A stretch of DNA of 64,000 nt from QFOX01 sp044237845. GTDB taxonomy: Bacteria > Pseudomonadota > Alphaproteobacteria > Rickettsiales > UBA3002. Location: positions 61,882 to 125,881 of the forward strand of contig JBIIEL010000002.1 of the NCBI GenBank assembly GCA_044237845.1. Reading direction: 5' to 3'. The position numbers and the translations under genes are program-made. The notes under the pieces are model-generated. The model had not been told where the DNA came from, made no database searches, and worked only from the letters and a program-made list of their open reading frames with translations. Below are positions 40,884 to 49,441 of this stretch, one piece after another. Numbering within the stretch: position 1 is the first letter of the stretch; every line of letters starts with the position of its first letter.

Positions 40884-41471
40884 TCATTGACCCCAAATAT
40901 CCTTGAGGCCATCCGCGCGGCCGGAACCTTGCTTGTAGGCGTTGTAGCGCAGGGCGTTTTTCTCGTAATAACGCTGATGGTAATCCTCGGCCACGTAGAA
41001 TGGCGTCGCGGGTTTAAGGGTAACGGCGATGGACTTTTTGAGCTTTTCAGCCACCCCTTTTTTGACGCTCTCCGCGGTTTGCTGCTGTGCAGCATTTACA
41101 TAGTAAATGACCGGCATGTACTGGCTGCCACGGTCGGCAAACTGGCCACCGCCATCCGTCGGGTCGATATTCTCGAAATAGATTTCGACCAGCTTTTCGT
41201 AGTTCACCTTGGCGGGGTTGAAACGGATCTCGATCACCTCCACATGCCCAGTTTTGCCGGTGGAGACAGCATCGTAATGCGCGGTTTCCGCACTGCCGCC
41301 CGTGTAGCCGACGCGGGTTGAAATCACGCCTTCCGTGTTATCAAAACTCGGCTGCATGCACCAGAAACAGCCGCCGCCGAACATGGCGGTCTCGATACGG
41401 GTAGGGGTGGCGGCGTCAGCAGCGTTCATGGAGAAAACCAGCAAAAGGAGGGTGAGCAGGGCGCGGATCAT
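40884..41471 (-). CDS. msrA: peptide-methionine (S)-S-oxide reductase, exported
   Basis: 195 residues. The catalytic motif is GGGCFWCMQPSF. A signal peptide (MIRALLTLLLLVFSMNAADA) precedes the fold, so this MsrA should work in the periplasm, repairing oxidised methionine. VGYTGGSAETAHYDAVSTGKTGHVE (part: HYDAVSTGKTGHVE) is typical. No MsrB domain is fused. Confidence 0.95.
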   Translation of the reverse strand: MIRALLTLLLLVFSMNAADAATPTRIETAMFGGGCFWCMQPSFDNTEGVISTRVGYTGGSAETAHYDAVSTGKTGHVEVIEIRFNPAKVNYEKLVEIYFENIDPTDGGGQFADRGSQYMPVIYYVNAAQQQTAESVKKGVAEKLKKSIAVTLKPATPFYVAEDYHQRYYEKNALRYNAYKQGSGRADGLKDIWGQ

Positions 41472-41512
41472 GACGGTAGGATAGGGTCTTGTTCAGCGAT
41501 TGCAAGTAATGA

Positions 41513-42904
41513 CTACGCCAATAAAATCAGCGTGGCGAGGCCAAGGAAGCTGAAGAAGCCTACGCAATCCGTAACGGTGGTGAGGAAAATGGCGCTACTG
41601 ATGGCCGGGTCGCGGCCACGGCGATGCAGCCAGATGGGGATGATGGCGCCCCACAGCCCGGCCATCGTCATGGTGGCTGCCGCTGCGAGCAGCATCACGA
41701 GTGCGAGCTTCAGGTCGTGGAACATGAGGTAAACCCCCGCGCCCATGATGAGCCCGAGGCCGGAGCCGTTTAAAAACCCGATCCACATTTCCTTGCGGAT
41801 ATAGGCGCGGCTGTTGGCATCCGTCAGCTGCTTGGTGGCGATGGCGCGCACAGCCACGGTGATGGTTTGTGTGCCGGTGTTACCGCCCATACTGGCGACC
41901 ATCGGCATCATCACCGCCAGCGCCACGATTTTCTCGATGGTCATCTCGAACATACTGATAACGGCGGCAGCGAGCACGGCGGTGAGCAGGTTGACAAACA
42001 GCCAGCCAAAGCGCGCACGCACGGTCTCCCACACGTCGGACTGGAAATCGCTCTCCGCAACACCCCCGGCGCGCAGGAAGTCTTCTTCGTCTTCCTCGAC
42101 CATCACGTCGACCACGTCATCCACCGTGATGGTGCCGACGAGCGCGCCGGAGCCGTTGATCACCGGGGCTTCGACGAGTGCGTATTTGCGGAAGAGATAG
42201 GCGACTTCTTCTTGGTCGGTATCGGTCGACACGGCGTAGATGGTTTCGTTTTTAATGTCCTCGAGTGCCACATCGCGCTTGCTGCCGAGCATGGTGCCGA
42301 GCAGTACGCGGCCGGTGGGGCGGAATTCGGTATCGACCGTGTAGATGACGTAAAAGAATTCGGGTAGTTCCTCTGCCGCGCGCAAGAAATCGATCGTGTC
42401 GCCCACATTCCAGAATTCTGGCACGGCGACGAGCGCTTTGCGCATGAGGCGCCCGGCGGATTCTGGCGCGTAGGTGAGGCTTTCCTCGATCTCTTCGCGC
42501 ATCGGCGCGGCCATGACATCGAGCAGCTCCTGCTGGTCGGCGGCGGGCAGATCTTCGAGGATGTGCACCGCATCATCCGTCTCAAGTTCGGAGAGGACTT
42601 CGGCGGATTTCTCGGGCCCCAGTGCTTCGATGACGTCTTCGGCCGCTTCGGGCGAAAGTTCGGCGAGGGTGTCCGAATCAAAGTCTGCCGCGATGGCGGC
42701 CGTCAGCCAGCGGCGCTGGTCGTGGCTGAGCTGCTCGAACAGTTCGGCCTGATCCGGCGCGGGCAGGGGGTAAACAAGGTTGCGGACGGCCGGAATATCC
42801 AGCTGGTCAATCGCATCAATGACTTCGGCAACAAATTCGGGGCTGAGGGAGAAGCCGGTATCCGGGTCCAGCGGGGCATAGTCGGCGTGTGTTGCATCGC
42901 TCAT
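41513..42904 (-). CDS. mgtE: magnesium transporter MgtE
   Basis: 463 residues. Amino domain (about 35-140), two CBS domains (about 145-270) and five membrane segments near the carboxy end, in the usual order. PEAAEDVIEALGPEKSAEV and MVASMGGNTGTQTITVAVRAIAT (part: GGNTGTQT, the pore motif) are diagnostic. It takes up Mg2+ and is gated by the cytoplasmic domains. tRNA-Leu lies 52 bases upstream on the same strand. Confidence 0.96.
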   Translation of the reverse strand: MSDATHADYAPLDPDTGFSLSPEFVAEVIDAIDQLDIPAVRNLVYPLPAPDQAELFEQLSHDQRRWLTAAIAADFDSDTLAELSPEAAEDVIEALGPEKSAEVLSELETDDAVHILEDLPAADQQELLDVMAAPMREEIEESLTYAPESAGRLMRKALVAVPEFWNVGDTIDFLRAAEELPEFFYVIYTVDTEFRPTGRVLLGTMLGSKRDVALEDIKNETIYAVSTDTDQEEVAYLFRKYALVEAPVINGSGALVGTITVDDVVDVMVEEDEEDFLRAGGVAESDFQSDVWETVRARFGWLFVNLLTAVLAAAVISMFEMTIEKIVALAVMMPMVASMGGNTGTQTITVAVRAIATKQLTDANSRAYIRKEMWIGFLNGSGLGLIMGAGVYLMFHDLKLALVMLLAAAATMTMAGLWGAIIPIWLHRRGRDPAISSAIFLTTVTDCVGFFSFLGLATLILLA

Positions 42905-42955
42905 AGCCGCCTCCTTTGCCGTTTAGGGTGCTCTCCTGCACAAAATTACCAAGCT

Positions 42956-43040
42956 TGGTGCGACCGAGAAGACTCGAACTTCCATGGGTCGCCCCGTTAC
43001 CACCTCAAGGTAGTGTGTCTACCAATTCCACCACGGTCGC
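42956..43040 (-). tRNA. tRNA-Leu (anticodon GAG)
   Basis: 85 bases with an encoded CCA. On the minus strand the gene begins GCGACCGTGGTGGAATTGGT; the anticodon arm is CTACC-TTGAGGT-GGTAA with anticodon GAG (one C-A mismatch at the base of the stem); a long variable arm and the T-loop GTTCGAGTC follow. The long variable arm confirms leucine. Confidence 0.95.
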
Positions 43041-43147
43041 ACGCAAGCTTGGGTGTGCGGGATAGCAAATGTTTTTGCGCAGCGCAATAGCTATTCGTGC
43101 GTTATTCCCGCTTTCGCTCGCAAGGCGTTGCTGTATAGTGCGCGCCG

Positions 43148-43780
43148 ATGGAATGGCAAACCCATATCGGCCTGTTGCGATACGAAGATGCGCTCGCGCG
43201 CATGGCTGAACGCGTGGCCAGCATTCAGCGCGGTGAGGCGGACGAGCTGGCGTGGTTGGTGGAGCATCCGCCGCTTTATACGCTGGGGACAAGTGCGAAG
43301 GAAGGGGATGTGCTTGGGGCGGGTGCCATTCCGCATTACAGCAGTGGCCGCGGCGGGCAGGTGACCTATCACGGCCCCGGACAGCGCGTGCTGTATCTGA
43401 TACGTGATCTCAAAAAACATGCTGCCGCGCGTGGGGAGGAGCCAGACCTACGCGCCTATGTGAAGCAGCTGGAGCAGTGGATTATCCTCACCTTGCGCGA
43501 TTTCGGGGTGGAGGGGTTCACGCGTGATGGGCGTGTGGGGGTGTGGGTGGAAACGCCCACGGGCGAGGCGAAAATTGCCGCGCTTGGCGTGCGGGTGCAG
43601 AAATGGGTGACGAGCCACGGCATCGCGCTCAATGTCAACCCCGACCTCGGCCATTATGCGGGCATTGTGCCCTGCGGGATTCGGGAATATGGCGTGACAT
43701 CCCTCGCCGCACTGGGGGTGGATGCGACGATGGACGATGTCGACGCCGCGCTGCGCGCGAATTTCGGGCGGGTGTTTTAG
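43148..43780 (+). CDS. lipB: lipoyl(octanoyl) transferase
   Basis: 210 residues. It moves octanoyl from acyl carrier protein to lipoyl domains. GGQVTYHGPGQRVLYL holds the catalytic region, VWVETPTGEAKIAALGVRVQKWVTSHG (part: KIAALGVRVQKWVTSHG) the lysine, and PCGIREYGVTSL the cysteine. Full length. It is divergent from the tRNA. Confidence 0.96.
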   Translation: MEWQTHIGLLRYEDALARMAERVASIQRGEADELAWLVEHPPLYTLGTSAKEGDVLGAGAIPHYSSGRGGQVTYHGPGQRVLYLIRDLKKHAAARGEEPDLRAYVKQLEQWIILTLRDFGVEGFTRDGRVGVWVETPTGEAKIAALGVRVQKWVTSHGIALNVNPDLGHYAGIVPCGIREYGVTSLAALGVDATMDDVDAALRANFGRVF

Positions 43781-43800
43781 AGGTTATCCTTCTTATACAT

Positions 43801-43835
43801 AAAAAAACATCTCAGCCCGTTGCGGACTGAGATGT
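43801..43835 (-). terminator. terminator of the DUF465 gene
   Basis: ACATCTCAG (43807-43815) and CTGAGATGT (43827-43835), with inner CCG/CGG; on the minus strand the stem is followed by seven T. It ends the gene at 43886-44080 and may also stop lipB transcripts. Confidence 0.85.
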
Positions 43836-43885
43836 CGGAAGCGATGTTTATAAGGGATTGTTTTCTTTAACTACAACAACCGCTT

Positions 43886-44080
43886 CTAGACAAGGCGACG
43901 GACATGGCGACCAGCACGGATCTGCTGGATTTTGTCTTTGATCAACAGGCGCTGCTTTTTGAGCGTGACCACGCGAATCCAGTCCGGGTTCTTTTTACGT
44001 GTTTCCGCCTCGATCTCAACCTGCACCACGGCCGATTTCATCAGCAGGGACTTGAGTGCTTTAAATAGTTTGAAAGACAT
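43886..44080 (-). CDS. DUF465 (YdcH-like) small protein
   Basis: 64 residues from the ATG at 44080, with GGAGAG upstream. MSFKLFKALKSLLMKSAVVQVEIEAETRKKNPDW is mostly helix; HxxL-type DUF465 features follow in WIRVVTLKKQRLLIKDKIQQI. Such short coiled-coil proteins are widespread in alphaproteobacteria; function unknown. A good terminator follows. Confidence 0.75.
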   Translation of the reverse strand: MSFKLFKALKSLLMKSAVVQVEIEAETRKKNPDWIRVVTLKKQRLLIKDKIQQIRAGRHVRRLV

Positions 44081-44362
44081 TGTTCTCTCCATAACAAAGG
44101 GTTCATGTTATGGGATTTTCCCGGCATGATGAATCACACCGGGTTAACCCCGATGCGATCCGACATCACGCCTTGCACTTACGCCGCAAAACGCCAGAGG
44201 GGCCCGGCTCGCAGAAGTATATATAGCAAAAAATCAGGAGGATTTCAAGAGACGAGGTCTCTTTATTTTGTAGATAACGTAGATGCGGTAATTTCTCAGT
44301 ACGATATTGCTTTCACCGCGCGGGCTTGCTAGAGCGGAGTAAACAAACCAAGCGAGTGTTTT
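44081..44362 (+). other. leader region of the AST operon
   Basis: 282 bases without a supported gene. It holds a small hairpin AGAGAC-GAG-GTCTCT followed by TTATTTT (44248-44269), which could attenuate transcription, and an isolated GGAGGATTT near 44237 with no start codon at a useful distance. I could not find a good sigma-70 promoter pair. Confidence 0.4.
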
Positions 44363-45631
44363 ATGTCCCAACCTGCTACGAAAACGGAATTTCCCGGTGC
44401 GGAATCAGCAGCGCTGATTGCCAAGGGCCGCAAATATTATGTGCCGAACTACAAGCCGCGCGAGATGATTCTCGACCACGGCAAAGGCTCGGTGGTGTGG
44501 GATATGGACGGGCGCGATTATGTGGATCTCGGCGCGGGGATTGCGGTGTGCAGCCTCGGCCACCAGGATCCAGATTTGATGGCAGCGCTCGACGCGCAGG
44601 CGAAAAAACTCTGGCATACGAGCAATATTTTCTTCACCCGCCCGCCGATTGAACTCTGCGAAGCGCTGGTTGAATCTTCCGGCTTTGCGACGCGCGCGTT
44701 CCTCTGTAACTCTGGCGCGGAAGCCAACGAAGCCGCGATTAAAACTGTGCGTAAATATGCGGCGGATAAAGGCAAAACGCCCGCGCAGCGCAACATCATC
44801 AGCTTCTATGGCTCGTTCCATGGCCGCACCATGGCGACGGTGACGCTGACCGCGCAGCCTAAGTATCACATAGGGTTTGAGCCGATGCCCGGCGGGTTTA
44901 TCTACTGCGAGAAATTCAACGACGAAGCGGCGATTGAAGCGCTGGTGGACGAAAATACCTGCGCGATTTTCGTGGAACCAGTGCAGGGCGAAGGCGGCGT
45001 GGTGCCTGCAAAGCCGGGCTTCCTGAAACATCTGCGCGCGCTGTGTGATAAGGTGGGTGCGCTGCTTGTGATCGATGAAATTCAGGCCGGTATGGGGCGT
45101 ACGGGCACCCTGTTCGCGCACACGCAGGACGGCATTAAACCCGACATCGTGACGCTGGCCAAAGCACTCGGCGGTGGGCTGCCAATCGGCGCGATGCTGG
45201 TGGGTGAAAAAGCGGCGGATGTGCTGCAGTTCGGCACGCACGGCACCACCTTCGGCGGCAACCCGGTGATGGCCGCTGTTGCGCTTGCTGCGGTGCACAA
45301 ATTGGGGCGCAAAGACATCCTTGAAAACGCGGTCGAAAAAGGCAAAAAATTGTGCAGTGCACTCGAAGCCATAAACGCCGAACTCGGCCTCTTTAAAGAG
45401 GTGCGCGGACGCGGGCTGATGATCGGCGCGGAGCTGATTGCCGAACATGCGGGCAAAGCCGGGGATATCTCCGAACTCGCGCGGCAGCATGGTGTGCTGG
45501 TGCTGATCGCGGGGCCGAACGTGCTGCGCTTCCTGCCGCCGCTCACCATTTCTGATGCGGATATGGCCGAAGGCATGAAGCGCCTGAAAGCCACGCTCGT
45601 GGCGTATAAAGCCACCGCCAAAGCGGCGTAA
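44363..45631 (+). CDS. astC: AstC/ArgD-type succinylornithine (acetylornithine) aminotransferase
   Basis: 422 residues, class III aminotransferase with PLP. SFYGSFHGRTMATVTLT, VEPVQGEGGVVPA, LLVIDEIQAGMGRTG and the PLP lysine in VTLAKALGGGLPIGAML are complete. ArgD and AstC cannot be told apart by sequence reading, but it heads a unit with astA, astD and astB, so a role in arginine catabolism (N-succinylornithine to succinylglutamate semialdehyde) is more likely. The stop overlaps the next start by one base. Confidence 0.88.
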   Translation: MSQPATKTEFPGAESAALIAKGRKYYVPNYKPREMILDHGKGSVVWDMDGRDYVDLGAGIAVCSLGHQDPDLMAALDAQAKKLWHTSNIFFTRPPIELCEALVESSGFATRAFLCNSGAEANEAAIKTVRKYAADKGKTPAQRNIISFYGSFHGRTMATVTLTAQPKYHIGFEPMPGGFIYCEKFNDEAAIEALVDENTCAIFVEPVQGEGGVVPAKPGFLKHLRALCDKVGALLVIDEIQAGMGRTGTLFAHTQDGIKPDIVTLAKALGGGLPIGAMLVGEKAADVLQFGTHGTTFGGNPVMAAVALAAVHKLGRKDILENAVEKGKKLCSALEAINAELGLFKEVRGRGLMIGAELIAEHAGKAGDISELARQHGVLVLIAGPNVLRFLPPLTISDADMAEGMKRLKATLVAYKATAKAA

Positions 45632-46845
45632 TGGACGCAGCATACCAGAAGCCGCTGGACTGGATTGCCTCGCAACAGGCGGCGATGGTGGCGCTGACCA
45701 CGCGCTGGGCGAATATCAATTCCGGCAGTTATAACGTGGCGGGGCTGCGCCAGATGCGCGAAACGCTGGCGGCGGATTTTGCCGTGCTCGGCGGGGAGGC
45801 AGAGGTAATCCCCCTGCCGCCGATGACGCAGGTAAATGCCGCGGGCGAGGTGGTGGAGATTCCGATCGCCGAGGCGCTGTCGATCCGCAAACGGCCAAAC
45901 GCGCCGCTGCAGGTGCTGTTGGTGGGGCATATGGATACGGTGTTCGGCACCGACCACCCGTTTCAAACCGTGACGACGCCGGAGCCGGGGGTGATGAACG
46001 GCCCGGGCGTTGCCGACCTCAAAGGCGGCCTCGCGGTGATGCTGCATGCGCTGCTCGCGCTCGAGCAAAGCCCGTGGGCGGAGCAGCTCGGCTGGCAGAT
46101 TCTGCTGAACCCGGATGAGGAAATCGGCACAATCTCATCCGATCCGGAACTGAAACGAGCGTCGTTGGGTAAGCATCTGGCGATGGTATACGAGCCCGCG
46201 CTGGCAGATGGAACGCTCGCCGGGGCACGTAAAGGCAGCGGCAATTTCGCGGTAACGATTCGCGGACGTGCCGCCCATGCCGGACGTAACCCGGAAGAGG
46301 GGCGCAATGCCATTCTGGCCGCGGCAGAGCTGACGCAGGCGGTGTTTGCCCTCAACGGTAAACGCGAGGGGCTGACGGTGAACCCGGGCAAAATCGACGG
46401 GGGCGGGGCGCTCAACGTGGTGCCAGACCTCGCGGTGCTGCGCTTTAACATCCGCATCCGTGAGGCGGCGGATGGCGACTGGGCGATGGGTGAGCTGAAC
46501 CGATTAGTGAATGAAATCAATCAGAAAGAAGGGTTCAGCGCGAGTTTGCACGGCCATTTCACCCGCCCACCGAAGCCGATGGCACCTAAAATTCAGGCAT
46601 TGTTCGACCTGGTTCTCACCTGTGGGCGTGAACTGGGTATCACGATCGGGGTCAAACCCTCCGGGGGTTGTTGCGACGGGAATAATTTATGGCGCTATGG
46701 CCTCGCCAATGTCGATACGCTCGGCGTGCGTGGTGCGCATATTCATTCCGCTAACGAAATTTGCTATATAGATTCATTCGTTGAGCGCGCAAAACTCTCG
46801 GCGCTGCTGCTCATGAAGCTGGCGCGAGGTGGGGTGAGTCTCTAA
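45631..46845 (+). CDS. M20 family metallohydrolase in the AST operon
   Basis: 404 residues, like carboxypeptidase G2. The two-zinc ligands are readable: VGHMDTVFG, GPGVADLKGGLAV, NPDEEIGT, and the final His in HIHSANE. The dimerisation domain is in the middle (RKGSGNFAVTIRGRAAHAGRNPE; part: VTIRGRAAHAG). It overlaps astC by one base and is followed by astA. No astE is seen in the window, so this enzyme may release succinate from N-succinylglutamate, the last step of the pathway. The substrate is an inference from place. Confidence 0.85.
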   Translation: MDAAYQKPLDWIASQQAAMVALTTRWANINSGSYNVAGLRQMRETLAADFAVLGGEAEVIPLPPMTQVNAAGEVVEIPIAEALSIRKRPNAPLQVLLVGHMDTVFGTDHPFQTVTTPEPGVMNGPGVADLKGGLAVMLHALLALEQSPWAEQLGWQILLNPDEEIGTISSDPELKRASLGKHLAMVYEPALADGTLAGARKGSGNFAVTIRGRAAHAGRNPEEGRNAILAAAELTQAVFALNGKREGLTVNPGKIDGGGALNVVPDLAVLRFNIRIREAADGDWAMGELNRLVNEINQKEGFSASLHGHFTRPPKPMAPKIQALFDLVLTCGRELGITIGVKPSGGCCDGNNLWRYGLANVDTLGVRGAHIHSANEICYIDSFVERAKLSALLLMKLARGGVSL

Positions 46846-46946
46846 CACTACTCTATACTCTTTATATACTATGCTCGACGCGGATAAAAAATACGGCTAG
46901 GATGCCCACGCAATACGTAAACCATTCTATAACTAATTGAGTTCTT

Positions 46947-47966
46947 ATGTTTCTTCGTCCCGCCCGCCTCGATGACCATGACGCGATCCTTGCCCTCGCC
47001 AAACAGGCGGGGTTTGGCATGACCTCCCTGCCGCCGGATGCGGCGGTGCTGCGCGAGAAAATCGAGGCCTCGGTGGCGAGCTTCGCCAGCACCTACGAGA
47101 AACCGGGCGAGGAAAGCTTCCTTTTTGTACTGGAAGATGCTGAAAATAATGGGCATATTGCCGGAACATGCGGCATCAAATCGCGCATCGGCCTCAGCCA
47201 GCCTTTTTATAGTTATAAACTGACGACCATTACACAGGCATCGACGCAGCTTAATATCTTCTCCAAACAAAAAATGCTTCAAGTAACCAATGACTTAACT
47301 GGCGCTACCGAAGTCGGGTCGCTGTTCCTTGAGCCCGATTATCGCCGCGACCGGATGGGCAAAATGCTCTCACTTTCGCGCTTTATGTTCATCGCCCTGT
47401 TCCCGCAGTATTTTGCGGATACGGTGATCGCCGAAATGCGCGGGGTGCACGACCATGACGGAAATTCACCATTTTACAATGCCCTGCCAAAGAAATTCTT
47501 CCAGATGCCCTTCACGCAGGCCGATTATGTGAACGCGACTCAGGGCAACCAGTTCATCAACGATCTGATGCCAAAATATCCGGTCTATCTCAGCCTGTTA
47601 CCAAAGTCGGCGCGGGAAGTGGTGGGCCAGGCCAACGCCGCCTCTGAGCCGGCGAAGCTGATGTTGGAGCGTCAGGGCTTCAAATATACCGGCTATGTGG
47701 ATATTTTTGACGGCGGCCCGACCCTGCAGGTTGAGAAGCAAGCCATTGATATTGTGCGCAACACACGCCCAATGACGGTGCGTGAGGTGCGCGAGCTGCC
47801 GGAGGAAACCCCGAAACAAATGCTGACCAATAGCGCGTTCGAGGGATTCCGCTGCGCCGCCGGACGACTGATCACCCATGCGGATGGGTCGGTAGACATC
47901 ACCCCGCGGCTTGCCAAGCGCGCGGGCGTGAAGCCGGGTGACACCGTGCGCTGCTATCTTCTCTAA
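46947..47966 (+). CDS. astA: arginine N-succinyltransferase
   Basis: 339 residues. It succinylates arginine with succinyl-CoA, the first step of the AST pathway. FLRPARLDDHDAILALAKQAGFGMTSLP (part: LALAKQAGFGMTSLP), GTCGIKSRIGLSQPFYSYKL, TEVGSLFLEPDYRRDRMGKMLSLSRF (part: LFLEPDYRRDRMGKMLS) and FFQMPFTQADYV are diagnostic. A 101-base gap separates it from the M20 gene; astD follows after 9 bases. Confidence 0.96.
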   Translation: MFLRPARLDDHDAILALAKQAGFGMTSLPPDAAVLREKIEASVASFASTYEKPGEESFLFVLEDAENNGHIAGTCGIKSRIGLSQPFYSYKLTTITQASTQLNIFSKQKMLQVTNDLTGATEVGSLFLEPDYRRDRMGKMLSLSRFMFIALFPQYFADTVIAEMRGVHDHDGNSPFYNALPKKFFQMPFTQADYVNATQGNQFINDLMPKYPVYLSLLPKSAREVVGQANAASEPAKLMLERQGFKYTGYVDIFDGGPTLQVEKQAIDIVRNTRPMTVREVRELPEETPKQMLTNSAFEGFRCAAGRLITHADGSVDITPRLAKRAGVKPGDTVRCYLL

Positions 47967-47975
47967 GGAGTTTCT

Positions 47976-49433
47976 ATGCACTATATCAATGGGTTGTGGG
48001 TCGAGTCCGGCAGCGCAATTTTTACCTCCAGCAACCCCGCGACGGGCGAAACCCTCTGGCAGGGGCGCGCCGCTAGCACCAAGGAAGTGGGCGATGCTGT
48101 CGCCGCTGCCCGTGCCGCATTTCCCGCCTGGTCGGGCATGGACTATGCCGCACGCCTTGACGTGATCCGTAAGTTTAAGGAATTGATAGAAAAAGAGAAA
48201 GAGGCGCTGGCGCTGCTCATCGCCAAGGAAACCGGCAAAGCGCTGTGGGACGCACGCTCGGAAGCTGCTGCGGTCATCGGCAAACTGGCCTTCAGCGAAG
48301 AAGCCTATCAGGAGCGCACCGGCCGTAAAAGCCGCGACATGAAGCCCGGGCAGGCCGTCATCACCCACCGCCCGCATGGGGTAATGGCCGTCTATGGCCC
48401 CTATAACTTCCCTGCACATTTGCCAAACGGGCATATAACCCCTGCGCTGCTCGCCGGAAATGCGGTGGTATTTAAGCCCAGCGAGCAAACGCCTGCCGTC
48501 GCCGAATGGATGGTAAGATGTTGGGAAGCTGCAGGAATTCCGGCCGGGGTGCTGAACTTGATTCAGGGGGAGCGGGAGACGGGCATCGCCCTCGCCAACG
48601 CCCCCATCGACGGGCTGCTATTCACAGGCTCCTGCGCTACGGGCAAGGCGCTCCACGCCCAGTTCGCCGGACGACCAGAAGTGATGCTCGCGCTCGAGAT
48701 GGGTGGAAATAACCCATTGATTGTATTCGAGGTTTCAGACACCAAAGCCGCAGTGCATGAGACGATTCTCTCGGCTTTCACGGGCAGTGGTCAGCGCTGT
48801 ACCTGCGCCCGCAGGCTGATTGTTCCCGCTTGGGCACAAGCCGAAGAATATATTGACTTATTAGTAAGATCTGCTGGCAACATCGTCGTTGGCGCCTATG
48901 ACTCTGAACCTGCGCCTTTTATGGGGCCAGTGATTTCGCTTCGTGAGGCCGAGCGACTGATGGCAGCACAGGAGAGCCTCGAAAAATTGGGCGGCAAAGT
49001 GCTTCTACGCATGAAGCAACTCACCCCGGGCACCTCTTTCCTTACCCCAGGAATTATTGATATGACCGGCGTGAAAAACGTGCCAGATGTCGAATATTTC
49101 GGTCCGCTTCTGCAACTATACCGTGTGGATAATCTCGACGCAGCGGTGGCGGTTGCCAACGATACTAGCTTCGGTCTCAGTGCCGCAGTGCTTTGCGATG
49201 ATCCTGCAGTATATCAAAAGCTTAGCAGAAGAATTCGCGCCGGGCTGATCAACTGGAACCGCCAGACGACGGGTGCGTCGGGGGCAGGGCCCTTCGGCGG
49301 CATTGGGGTGAGTGGCAACCACCGCCCGGCAGGCTATTACTCAGCCGATTATTGCGCTTACCCGGTGGCCTCGGTCGAGATGGAGACGTTGGCGCTTCCC
49401 GCGCAGATCTCTCCGGGTTTAAAAATAGGATAG
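47976..49433 (+). CDS. astD: succinylglutamate semialdehyde dehydrogenase
   Basis: 485 residues, aldehyde dehydrogenase family. YGPYNFPAHLPNGHITPALLAGN, the glutamate in LALEMGGNNPLIV and the catalytic cysteine in GSGQRCTCARRLIVP are present; ALEMGGNNP is typical of AstD. It makes N-succinylglutamate with NAD. astB starts 8 bases after the stop. Confidence 0.95.
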   Translation: MHYINGLWVESGSAIFTSSNPATGETLWQGRAASTKEVGDAVAAARAAFPAWSGMDYAARLDVIRKFKELIEKEKEALALLIAKETGKALWDARSEAAAVIGKLAFSEEAYQERTGRKSRDMKPGQAVITHRPHGVMAVYGPYNFPAHLPNGHITPALLAGNAVVFKPSEQTPAVAEWMVRCWEAAGIPAGVLNLIQGERETGIALANAPIDGLLFTGSCATGKALHAQFAGRPEVMLALEMGGNNPLIVFEVSDTKAAVHETILSAFTGSGQRCTCARRLIVPAWAQAEEYIDLLVRSAGNIVVGAYDSEPAPFMGPVISLREAERLMAAQESLEKLGGKVLLRMKQLTPGTSFLTPGIIDMTGVKNVPDVEYFGPLLQLYRVDNLDAAVAVANDTSFGLSAAVLCDDPAVYQKLSRRIRAGLINWNRQTTGASGAGPFGGIGVSGNHRPAGYYSADYCAYPVASVEMETLALPAQISPGLKIG

Positions 49434-49441
49434 AAAGGTTA

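Noticed and set aside
44405..45643. 412-residue frame antisense to astC
   Set aside because: Mirror of a conserved aminotransferase gene with all motifs in the other strand.
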